A stretch of 64,000 bases of DNA from Fasciola hepatica (taxonomy: Eukaryota; Platyhelminthes; Trematoda; Plagiorchiida; Fasciolidae): positions 1,985,501 through 2,049,500 of the forward strand of contig CANUEZ040000168.1 of the NCBI GenBank assembly GCA_948099385.1, in the 5' to 3' direction. Position numbers and translations under genes: made by a program. Below the pieces are notes generated by a model. The model searched no databases. It was not told the DNA's origin and saw only the letters and a list, made by a program, of their open reading frames with translations. Positions 46,243 to 57,478 of the stretch are shown in pieces; the stretch's first letter is position 1, and each line of letters starts with the position of its first letter.

Positions 46243-46854
46243 GGTATATTTCTCGGCTATGTTGGAGATGCACGCGCAGGCACACGATCATGGTGTACAG
46301 CTTTACTCAGCAGGATGAAATATTCACAAACTTCGGGTATAAAAGTCGAAAGTGGCAGCGGTAGGAAAACATAGGCAGCGATAGTTTATATGGATCACTC
46401 TAATAATGGTTTGCGCGGCAATTTTGAACCGGTTTCGATTTCGGGCTGGGCGATGGCGCACTGCGGAAATACCGAATAGGTCGTTCATTCATAGTGCTAA
46501 TGGTGCCTTATCAACGAAAATGATGCAAGCCATGAAGAACGGCGGTTTGCCGGGGATCTGCGAACAGCGAAGTTATACATAGGAAAAAAAAGAGATTTTA
46601 TGGAAGTACACTCGGGAAAATCGATGCATGCGAACAGAATAGAAAACCTTGAAGCTGATGCAATCCCTGAATGATGGTTCTACCGGAGTTCAATGAATGG
46701 ACTGAGTTATGAAACAAGGAGACATGAAACCAATTCTATGAATGTACATTTGGGAAATTTTGGTGAATGTGGAAGGAACAGAGGTCCATGTGAAGGTGAG
46801 TTTAATTTCAGGATCAGTAACCCGTACCACTCAGAAATGCGAGAGTACAACTGG
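46243..46854. other. No gene recognised
   Basis: Open frames (for example 46693-46959 plus) have no recognised motif. The last part is the probable continuation of the inverted-repeat flank beyond the window's other end. Confidence 0.4.
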
Positions 46855-47274
46855 AGGGTCCTGGAAAAGTGGAGGATCAATTTCCAGCAGGACAAGGATC
46901 GAGGGAAAATTGGACTGCTGCCACAGATAATAAAGTGGAAAATCTCGGCATGGACTTAAGCATCATTATGCTGTTTCACTGACAAATATATATATATATA
47001 TATATATATGTACATTGACGCATTGATCCTCAGAGATATTCATCGTCATTACTGGTAATGTACAATATTCTATGGGCATGGTTTTCCCTGGCGGGGTGAA
47101 GGATATGTGTCGGTCAGTCAGCCGAGTGTGGCGGGATATGACGGATTTAAATGACGACTGGTATATCAGCCGGTTGCGCGTGAACTGTTACTTGTGTTGG
47201 CTATAGTGTTGGAATACGCAGGAGAGGTTTTACATTATAAAATACTAATCAATCTGATGGGCAGTTGGGGGCAT

Positions 47275-47649
47275 TGTAACCCACGTTTGATCAATGCGTA
47301 GCCAAATTCACAACGGATCCCGAAATCAAATGGCGATTATCCGTGATATTCTACGTTGCTAGATTACTGAATGAACAATGACACCAGAAAGATACAAACC
47401 TCAATAATGAGATCACAAGGACTCAACAAACGAGAAACCGAATTGCGGCGTGCGAGCAAGGAACATGTGCGTCACGCAGGTCCAGGACAAGAATATGACA
47501 AAGTAGCGCTCTGGATGCGAACAAACAACGATTGGTCCATAAAAAAACGGTTCTTAAAGACACGTCAATAGTGTAAGCAAGTGAGCGATGTTAAGAAAAA
47601 CACTGAACCGCAAGGGTTTAAGGAGGATTTTCCACGACCGGTCGTTACA
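47275..47649 (-). repeat. 3' LTR of BEL B-left
   Basis: 375 bp. On minus it runs from TGTAACGACCGG to GGGTTACA and is preceded by the polypurine tract GGAGGATTTTGGTGGGTGG. Confidence 0.9.
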
Positions 47650-48271
47650 CCACCCACCAAAATCCTCCCGAATCCTTAACAGAGTCAAAGGTTTGGTATA
47701 AAGGTACTGCTTCTTCCTACCTGCCTAGGCCCTGCTGTCAGTGCGCGCGCCTAATGCTAGTCGTCAACGTTCTACCCATGGTCGTACCTAATCCGTTGGC
47801 CACATAAGCGCGAGGCTATTCTACATCTTCCACAAGAACAACTGACAGATGGCGGGCTTGAAGGGGAAACATAGGTGCTATCTTTCGAAGGGCCGTCCTG
47901 TCCTGGCTGTGTGTGCTTGCGTGGGTGTGTGCGTATGATTTACTCGCCGCCACTTCCATATATGGAAAAGACATTTCACTAACGTCAACAAAAGCAAATT
48001 GTGAACACCGTCACATGTTTGATAGGGGTTGCTGGACATAGCGTGCATCGGGTATGTGCGTATGTGTCTGGATATATAATGGAATCACACGTACCACCAC
48101 ATATCAAAAAAGGACTTTCTGCAATGTCAACGAAAGACCGTGAGCACTGTAACGTGTTTGACGGATACCATGTGGTGCAACGAGTAACATGTAGGTGAAT
48201 GTGAGTCGGGGTGCATGATGGTTCGATGCGTCAGTCTGTCAGGGTTGCTTCCATATATGGGGTTTCTTTAC

Positions 48272-51200
48272 TCACCTCAAAGACCAGAGCGAAATAGTCT
48301 GCTGGGCCTCAGTGATGTCAGCTTCTCTGCCTTCACTCTCCGATAGGCTATTACTGCGTACGTCACGAATGAGCACTCCGTTAGCTGTCTCCACCTTCAT
48401 CGCTCTTATCATTCCGTCAGCTCTTTCGATGGTTTCCATAACCACTCCCAAAGATCAAGTGCTGAAATGTGCGCATTCGTCGGCGATCACAACCACATCC
48501 CCAACTTTGAATGGTCTTGTTTTGACCAGCCACTTCTGTCGAGTCTGCAAAGCCGGTAGGTACTACCGCAGTCATCACCTCCAGAAGACCTTGGCCAGAT
48601 AGTTCGCTTGCTTCCATCCGTGGAGGTAGCTCCCGCGAAGGCTTACCGGCCCTTGGAAACCCTCTTTCGACCTTAACGTCAATAAGTCGTTCGCGGTGAG
48701 CGCCAGGTGGGTGGGGTCGCCGTTCATTACTGGAACCAGGGGGCGGTTGTTCAGAGTTCTCTCTACCTCAGTCATGACGATGTTCAGCGTCTCGTCGTCG
48801 GGCGGCTGCTGCTCCATGATTGACAGCACTATCCGTCTGGCGGACCGGATCATGCGCTCCCATACGCCGCCTCGGTGGCTGGCCTGTGGGGGGGGGGGGG
48901 GTTGAAATGCCATCGTATGCCGTAGGCCACGGTTCGATCCTGCAGTTCGTCCCTGTTTATGTTCTTGTACCAAAGCTGCAAATCCCGGTGAGCGCCCACA
49001 AAGTTCGACCCATTGGCTGAGTATATATCGGCCGGTACGCCTCTTCGGTTGATAAATCTTTGCAAGGCCCGTAGAAACGAATCGGTCGTCATCGAATGTG
49101 CGATTTCCAGGTGTACCGCACGTGACTTCATGCACGTCATGATACATCCATATCGCTTTTCTGATATTTTCCCGCACCTGATCCATAAAGGCCCGAAACA
49201 GTCCAACCCGGTGTCACTGAACGGCCACTAGCCCGTAGTCACCCTGCATTCTGGTAGAGGGGCCATGAGTTGTTTGCCCGCCGTGGAAATGCGTCTCCTA
49301 CATTGCACACAACGTCGGATTACGCGTTTTACAGTCTTTCGTCCTCTCAATAACCAAAGGCGCTTTCGGATGACGCTCGTCACGTGACTTTCCCCGGCAT
49401 GTCCCTCCACGGCGTGGACGTGTTGAATCATTAGCTCCACTACAGGTTGTCTCGCAAGCGGCAGTATGGGGTATTTTGTGTCAAAGCTCGGGTGGGAGTT
49501 GGTCAGCCTACCATCCACCCGCAGCAGTCCATCAATGAGTTTGGGGTCTAAACGCTTCAATTCGCCTCTTGGAAATGATATTTCTTTGTTGATTGGTCCC
49601 ACTATTTCCGCCCTCTTGAGTTCTCGGGCGAAAGCCTTTCGTTGTATCATTCGGAAAATATCGTATTCTGCAGCCTGTAGCTCATCGGGACTTATCGGGC
49701 CGACCCGTATCCGGACTGAAGGGCGTAGCCCTTTCATGACTAGTAAATTTCTCTTGAACCTGGTTAACCAAACTAGCGAGCGAAGAGTCTTCATCCTGGA
49801 AGAAAACCTGGCCAGTCGCGATAGAATGGATGTCTCTTCGACGACGTTGGCCGCTATCACTACGCCTTTGATTTCCAGTTCTACTTCCGTAAGTGGCTTT
49901 AATACGAACACGGGCCAGTCCTGTTTGGGCAAGTGCAGGAGGTTTGGCACTCTCGTCCACGTGTTTCGTTGCCTGAAGTTGTTCGCACCTCTGGGGCACA
50001 GATTGGCTGGATTATCGCCAGACCTGACATGATTCCACTGGTTCGTGGCTGATTCATCGTGGACAATCGTGAGCCGGTTAGCAACGAAAGTACTAAACCG
50101 GATCCGGACGTTGTTAATGTAGTAAAGTACTATCGTTGAGCCCGTCCAAAAGCTAACCGATCAAATGTAGAGGTCGAAACATCTCTTCACCGCTTGTCCC
50201 CCCTGAATGCTAACACGGCTGCGCTGAGTTCAAGGCGTGGGATCGAGACCGACTTCAGTGGAGCAACGCGGGCTTTGGCGAACAGGATCCTCGTGGTATA
50301 TTGTCCATCTCCTGCGCACCATCGTCCGTACACCATAGCTCCATAACCGACTTCGGATGCATCGGAAAAGGCATGTAGTTCTCCAGTCCGAGTTGTATGG
50401 CCAGGGGGCAAACATCGTGGAATCCGTATGTCCCCTAGTTTCTCCGAGATGTTCAGGAATTTTTCCCAGTCCAGCCAGTCTCCTCGGTCCAGTGGCTGGT
50501 CCCAGTCGATTTTCTTACGGCAGAGCGGCTGCAGCAAGATCTTTCCGGGCAACAGACATGGTGAGACGAAACCGAGCGGGTCGAACAAACTTGAGACAGC
50601 AGATAGTATGCCACGACGGGTTACTGGAAACTCGGGACTTTTTAGCTCAAAAAGTCGTCCGTTTCCGCGTTTCATTGTATTCTGAAGTACGTTCGCTAGG
50701 AAGTGGAGAGCCGTCCATATCTCCTACCCTTTCGGCCTTCTCGTGGTACGGAATGACCCCGGGCACTTCTGGAGCGTTCGACGTCCATTTAGTTAGATGG
50801 AAGCCACCCTCTCCCAGCAATCTCGTCAGGCCTCTGAACTGCGCTAGAGCTGACCCTATATCATCGAATGATCCAAAGTAGTCGTGGACGCAGAAATTTC
50901 TGCTGACGCTATCTACCACCGACCGATGGACCAGACCTCCATTTTCGTTAGCAGCTTCCCGAAGTGCGTAGTTCAAACAAAATGGTGACGATATGGCTCC
51001 GAAGGGGTGGACGGTCATCCTATAATTTACCACTGGGTTGTCCCGGTCGTTCTCTTACCACCACAGAAAACGCAAAGCATCTCGTTCTCCTACCGATATT
51101 TTCACCTGATGAAACATTTCCCTAATGTCGGCGGACAAGGCCACTCTACCCACTGTGAAACGGCACAAAACTTCGATTAGGGGTGTGGTCCAGTCAGATC

Positions 51201-53358
51201 CTTGTAGTAGGCGATCGTTTAACGACTTGCCCTGGAACTTGGCCGCACAGTCGAAAACCACGCGCAGTTTTTCGGGTTTCAAGGGGTTGATAACCGGGTG
51301 GTGAGGCAGGTATCAGATACCCCTCATGCCGTCAGTGTTGGCAGGCACCTTTTCAACGTAACCGAGGGCTTCGTTTCGCTTCATTAAATCCGCGTATCGT
51401 TCCCACAGATTCTGATCTCGAATGAAGCGTCCTTTTAGTCGTAGTAGACGTTGGAGAACATAGCTTCGGTTATCAGTCCACGGGTCAGCAGATGTGCGCC
51501 ATGGGAGGGGAACCTCGAACTGTTTTTCGAGGCCTCCAGTGCCTTGCCGCACCGTTTGTAAAGCTGAGTGATCCTCTTGAGACGACGATGGCCTTTCGTC
51601 TCCAATGTCATGAAACTCCTTTTCATACAGCCGCCGCAGGTGATACTCCATGCGGTCCGTTTCGGCGGGTAAATAGTTCACGGAACCACTTACCCTACTG
51701 GACCGAATAATATCCATCCCAGAGCCGTGCGTACGGCATAAGGTGCCTGGCGGTGGCCCACTCTCTAGTCAAGCACCCAATGCGCTTCTGGCACGTCGAA
51801 GCCGATGGGAGATCCACTTCATCATCTTCCCAGTCTACAACGGTTACATCCTGCAGGTGGGGCCACCTAGTCAAGATGGCGTTCACCGACCTTGGTGCTC
51901 GCACGGGGAGATCCGCTAACGTGAATGCCTCTGTTGGTCCGATTTGCTCATTGGTGTCTAAAGAGATTAACTGCAACCTCAACCGGCAGGCAGTCATTAC
52001 TTGTGTTCCGCCCACCGTGCCCACTGCCAACGACGTCGCACCTTTAGCGAGTTGGTGTTTCTCGGCAAACCGCTCTTTCACTAGAGTAGTGTCGGATCCA
52101 CTATCGACGAAAGCCAAAGCTTTGACCACCCCGGTCGGGGTCATTACTCCCACGGCCACTACGCCTAAACGTACCGGTTTACCGACAGACCGCGACGTTG
52201 AACAAATCACACTGGGCTTGGTACTCGTCTCGGGCAAAGTTACTCTCGCCTGGTGCAACAATCGATGGTGTCTGCCCGTGCAGCCCTCGTAACTACATCG
52301 GTTCCTTGTCCTACAGGCTGCTGCCCGGTGCTTGGTGTTGAGAAAATTAGGCGCGCTCCTGCCATCCTCGCCATTCCCTACCGTTCGTCTATTGTGGCGT
52401 TGCCGAACTTGGGACATTCTGGTAGGCCATGGCTAGTACCACAGGATCTGCAATTGGGTTGCGCAGTAGCATCGCGTGAAATGGCATGTGTATTGGTCCA
52501 AGGCTGGTATTTTGGATGTTCCCGTACAGCGGTTTGAGCTTGGCTAGTACTGGGCTTGTTTGCCCGGTTGCTGTCCCGGACAAGTCGGCCAAATCTGCTG
52601 TCGGCTATCTTAGATTGCCCGTCCAAGTATTCGGTCAGGTCTTCGAAGTTAGCTTCCCTGTCGCTTCGGCTTATCCGTTCTGCTTCTTCCGCCCACCGAC
52701 CCTGTAGCTCGGGAGAAAGGTGACGGACTATGCCTTCCAAAGTGTGCATGGCGTCTAGGTCAGCCCTGTAACCTAAATGGTCGAGGGCTATTGAGCAGTT
52801 TTGCATCTTAATCAACAGCTCGGCCGTTGTGTAGACGTCGCCCTTGGTTCTCTTTGCCTCTACCGTCACGCCCTTTATTAGGTTACGGGCTACTTTGAAA
52901 GGTTGGCCAAACAAGTCCCTTGGAATCTTCCTTGCTCTCGTGTAGCCTTGTCCCGAGTCGAGCATGTTACACCCGTCGATGGCTTCTCTTGCTCGGCCTC
53001 GGCAGTAGTGAGTAAGATAGAGAAGCCTTTGCCCAGGGTCGGTTACCTTATTTTAAACGAACGTCTCGAACTGCTTGACGAACTTGCAGTAGCGTTCAGA
53101 TCGCTCGCCGAAAACCGTTAGTTCTACTCTTGACAAATCGATCGATGGTGTTTTATAGTCGGCGACCAGCGTGAAGTTTCCTATTTTTTGTGCCCTGATC
53201 TTTCGGAAGTGTCAAAGTCGCTGGTCTCTGGTTCACACTCTTTATGTCTACACTTCTGTTCTGCTTCCTGCGCCTGTTGGCTAGCCGATAACCTCCCCAG
53301 TGACTTGCCGTATTACTTCATTTCCAGATTCCAATGTCGTCGATCCTTTTCTTGGCAT
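48272..53358 (-). pseudogene. BEL/Pao gag-pol pseudogene, B-left
   Basis: It starts MPRKGSTTLESGN at 53358 and runs 5087 bases to the stop at 48272. Relative to BEL 1 it lacks about 145 bases of N-terminal gag. Stops follow VIG and NATIDER, and others appear through protease, polymerase and RNase H. The polymerase catalytic box reads FCVHDYFG instead of FYVDDYLG. The integrase Asp motif reads YSANGSNF instead of HSDNGSNF. A 14-base G/C run (48888-48901) shifts the integrase frame. The C-terminus diverges from BEL 1 after LIRD. It cannot encode active enzymes. Confidence 0.9.
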
Positions 53359-53398
53359 TTTGCGTGTTTTTCTCGTTCCAAATTGATCTATTGAGTAT

Positions 53399-53773
53399 CA
53401 TAACCCACGTTTGAGCAATGCGTGGCCAAATTCACAACGGATCCCGAAATCAAATGGCGATTATCCGTGATATTCTACGTTGCTAGATTACTGAATGAAC
53501 AATGACACCAGAAAGATACAAACCTCAATAATGAGATCACAAGGACTCAACAAACGAGAAACCGAATTGCGGCGTGCGAGCAAGGAACATGTGCGTCACG
53601 CAGGTCCAGGACAAGAATATGACAAAGTAGCGCTCTGGATGCGAACAAACAACGATTGGTCCATAAAAAAACGGTTCTTAAAGACACGTCAATAGTGTAA
53701 GCAAGTGAGCGATGTTAAGAAAAACACTGAACCGCAAGGGTTTAAGGAGGATTTTCCACGACCAGTCGTTACA
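53399..53773 (-). repeat. 5' LTR of BEL B-left
   Basis: 375 bp. Its inner edge ends in ATG on minus instead of the canonical ACA. The same oddity occurs in the right copy. The outer edge is followed by GGTAT. Confidence 0.85.
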
Positions 53774-54555
53774 GGTATTTCTGTCGCGTGGCTTGATCTC
53801 AGTCGCTATGAAAGTTTCCAATTGGGTTCCTGTCGGTACGATTCAATTTGGCATCTTTTGTTATCCAGTTTGGCGACTGAGATAGTGGGAGTCGACGAAC
53901 CTGAAATGAATAGGGATTGCAGTCTTTACGTGGTTCCAGCTGTGGGTTAGTGTAATATGTGAAGACCATAATAGTGGAATGGTTAAATTTATGTGAACGG
54001 GGCAAGGACAAAGTTCCATTTAAGCGGTCAGTGATACCTACTCAACTTTCTGGGTAAAGCAGGCTCCCCGGAGACTGGGCTATAATGCTGCAGGCTAGCG
54101 GAGTGGCGTTCACTGGTTGTGCTACATTGCATGTGTTCTAAAGGAATAATGGTTCGCATGTTGGCGTGGCAGGTTTAGGATACTGAGAAAAACCCAGAGC
54201 TTTACGGTTAAGATGATCTAGAAATGGTAACACTCGATACAGTTTTCTTGCGCAGACTGCAGTTCAGCATCGAGGTGGGTTTGAAAGAACAGAATATGAG
54301 TTAATGGAACTGGTACCCTGCTAGCATAGCACTATATTTGTCACGGTCTCTTCCGGTACAGTGGTTACTATATATTGAATGGTTCCTGGGGGGCCCTTAA
54401 GCGGAAATCTATGATGATGTCGGTTCCATAGGCTACCTTAGAGATCTAGTTAGTACCTTGTATCCGGAGTACTAGAGCCCAAAGTTTTCCTAATCTGGGC
54501 TCGTGGGATTTACTGCTTGGGTATAAAGTTTCCGACTCCATCGCACCGGGAAGGT
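53774..54555. other. No gene recognised
   Basis: The unique-looking flank of BEL B-left inside the spacer of the inverted duplication. No motif is visible on either strand. Confidence 0.45.
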
Positions 54556-57063
54556 TCATCGTTGCTTGTCCCGGTGAAGTGCTGCCGTTTTTGCATGGTA
54601 ACCTCGGGCTCTGGCCGATGCACTTAGAAACACAATCTGCAGCTTACTGCATTACTTCCCAACAGCAAAAATTTGTTTATTTCTCTTGTGCCACTTTAGA
54701 AATTTCAGAAACGTTGTCCGGCAAATCTCCGAACCTCCTGCAAAACTACCGATGTTGCACTGTGCAAAGCGATCCTAGATCGCTTGGATGTTCTCGTTGC
54801 GAAATGGAGCAACACGGCACTGAGTGGTCAGAAGTCTTTGCGGCCTCTGCTCCGGATGCGCCAATTGGCTCAGGGCACCGTCATCGGTGAGATAGTGCTG
54901 CAACATCTCTGGCCGCATCAATAACCTCAGCAAGCTCAGTGTTCTTCAGCATCGCTCACGGACGATGCTGCTTTGGATGGGTTGTCCGCTGCGGCTGACC
55001 GCTGCGGGTAAGTCTCTTCTCCGTCTGCTAGTCAGCTTAGCATCTCATCCGAAATTATCAAAAAAGTCAGTTAACCTGATTTAGCGGCGAAGATAAGTGC
55101 TCTCCTTTCGGACGTTAGCTCCATACAGTCTTCAAGTCGACCCTTCCTCCGGCATTCCTCCCCATCTAAAGCCTGAAGACTTGGTATCAACCAAGTTATT
55201 CGCCCAACCGGTTGCCAGGAGACGACACACAAGGATGGTGCTGGTATCGTTAGGAGTATCGTGAATACGCACCGAAGTGCACTTTGCTTGTTCTATTCGC
55301 AACGGACAGGGAAACTTAGCCAAAAGTTAAGTGCGGAAGTGCTTGTCAGCAATTCAGAACCTTGCCATCTTCTTTTTATCTAGAATATTGTTTCGATTCG
55401 CCAATTTTCGATTGGTACTGAGGCACAGATTAGAGTCGTTTCCCTCACCTCTTCTGACCGCAACCACCCCAACGACCTGGAGCTTCAATCCGCCAGTGGG
55501 CCTTGCATTCGAACGTACTGAGCCAAGTCCCACAGCAGACCTTAGTTGGCATCACTTGTTTTCAGTGATCATTCATTATCGCCGACGGCCCTCAACCGGT
55601 CATGGGATTAGATTTTATTTTACGGTATTTTCACTTATCAATAAACCTTGGTACTCGCAAACTAACCGACCCTGTGACTTACCGTGCTGTGGCCGGATCT
55701 TTGCGTGTGGCCAAAGTCATCCGTTCCGCCCCTATGACACTTAACACCAATAAAAGCTTCATCAATTTTTGGCTCAATTTCCATCACTTATCTAACCGGT
55801 GGGTTACTTGCTTTTAACGCCCAGTGATGTCGGGAACCACAACAACACAACGGATCACCCTGCGTTTTCTCGCTCACTCCGGCTGCCTCCCAACAAATGT
55901 TTTATTGCCCCTCGCGAATTTCAAAATACGCCAGAGCTCAGAATCCTCGGTCTTTTGAAAGACCGTGGGTATCTCCACTACATACGGCACCCAAGAATTC
56001 TACGAACGGCCGGATTTTGTGCGGCGTTTATCGACATTTTAATCACGCGACCATCTGGAATTCTCGCCCCTTTCCACAAATCCACGATATCACTCCCAGT
56101 CTGGTTGGATGTACCATCTTCAGTGAGATTGATCTGGTACGGTCATATCATCGGCTTCTCGTCTCTGAAGATGTCACCGAAAATGAGATCACTACACCCT
56201 TGAGACTGTCCAAACTTTTAAGCATGCCCTGCTGCCTGAGAAAAGCATCACAAAAGCCCCACCACTTCGTTGAGGGCGTTACTCGTGGTTCGCATTTCAC
56301 TCATCCGCGCGTCGACAAAATTCTCGCCGCACGTTGAACTGTTGCAGAACACGAGCCATATCTTTGACCGATCTTCCAACAACTCTCGAATCACGGCATT
56401 ACTACCAGCCTTTCTAAGACTTCTCTACGTATGCCATCATTGCACTTTGTCGGCTATATCATCGACACCACTGGAATTCGCCCGGCCGACGATAAGGTCA
56501 ACGACGCTGCCAAATTTCTGTTTCCAATAAGCTTTAAACAGCTTAAACGTTTCAATGGCTTTGTCAGTCACTGCCGTTGTTTCATCGCAAGCTGTGCCAA
56601 AACAATACAACCGCTCGCCGACCAGCTATGACCGACGAAGCGCCAGCGCATCCGAACAGATCAAGTAAAAGAGGCTCTCGGCAAGCTCAAACCTTCTTGT
56701 GGGCCCTGCCATTTTACCCATTCTCCTAGCTCCTACTTCTCCGGTCAGTATTGTGGTCGGCGCATCTGATATTGCTGTCGGATGGGTACTCCAGCAAGCA
56801 GCAGGCGGTGTGTGTAAACATCCACAATTCACTTTCGTCGCCTGCCTCCTGCGAAAGACAAGTACAGTGGGCTTGACAGCGAATTGCTACCTGTTTACGC
56901 TGCTATATGGCACTTCCCTCGTGCCCCTGAAGGACGAGAGTTTATTATCTCCAGCGACCACAAGTCTTTGCTTTACGCATTCGGCAGTGCATCGGACGGG
57001 TGCTCGCCACTTGAGATTCAACCAGTGGATATTACTTCCCAGTTTTCCATGAACGCCAGTCAC
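54556..57063 (+). mobile_element. gypsy element 2, 5' half (gag to RNase H)
   Basis: Gag lies at about 54556-55010 (HLETQSAAYCITSQQQKFVY; LLRMRQLAQGTVIGE), with a broken zinc region near 55240-55320. The protease lies at about 55400-55750: IGTEAQIRVVS at 55411 stands where a D-T-G triad is expected, so the catalytic Asp is Gly. GLDFILRYFHLSINLGTRKL follows. The reverse transcriptase is at about 55900-56630 (PWVSPLHTAPKNSTNG, FSEIDLVRSYH; the YVDD box reads RVDK; FVGYIIDTTGIRP). RNase H is at about 56700-57063 (GASDIAVGWVLQQ, ending SQFSMNASH). It stops abruptly at the BEL LTR and does not resume after it. No 5' LTR was found. Confidence 0.85.
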
Positions 57064-57438
57064 TGTAACAGCCGGTCGTGAAAAATCCTCCTTAAACCCT
57101 TGCGGTTCAGTGTTTTTCTTAACATCGCTCACTTGCTTACACTATTGACGTGTCTTTAAGAACCGTTTTTTTATGGACCAATCGTTGTTTGTTCGCATCC
57201 AGAGCGCTACTTTGTCATATTCTTGTCCTGGACCTGCGTGACGCACATGTTCCTTGCTCGCACGCCGCAATTCGGTTTCTCGTTTGTTGAGTCCTTGTGA
57301 TCTCATTATTGAGGTTTGTATCTTTCTGGTGTCATTGTTCATTCAGTAATCTAGCAACGTAGAATATCACGGATAATCGCCATTTGATTTCGGGATCCGT
57401 TGTGAATTTGGCCACGCATTGCTCAAACGTGGGTTATG
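57064..57438 (+). repeat. 5' LTR of BEL B-right
   Basis: 375 bp. A-type at its first 17 bases and B-type afterwards. It ends GGGTTATG, as in B-left. Confidence 0.9.
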
Positions 57439-57478
57439 ATACTCAATAGATCAATTTGGAACGAGAAAAACACGCAAA

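Larger units (their letters stand above)
46855..53773. repeat. Left arm of about 7-kb inverted duplication
   Basis: The reverse complement of this arm matches 57064-64000. For the BEL element, paired coordinates sum to 110837 throughout (for example 47275 with 63562, 53358 with 57479, 53773 with 57064), so there is no net indel over 6.5 kb. Beyond the element the flank is also duplicated. Its TA microsatellite is 24 bases here (46986-47009) and 42 in the other arm. Scattered substitutions distinguish the arms. Confidence 0.95.
47275..53773 (-). mobile_element. BEL/Pao copy B-left, degenerate full-length element
   Basis: Two 375-bp LTRs bound a broken gag-pol and a 3' untranslated region with two modules. 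The outer pentamers are GGCAT (47270-47274) and GGTAT (53774-53778), a 4/5 match that looks like an old target duplication with one substitution. This marks it as the original insertion of the duplicated pair. Confidence 0.9.
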
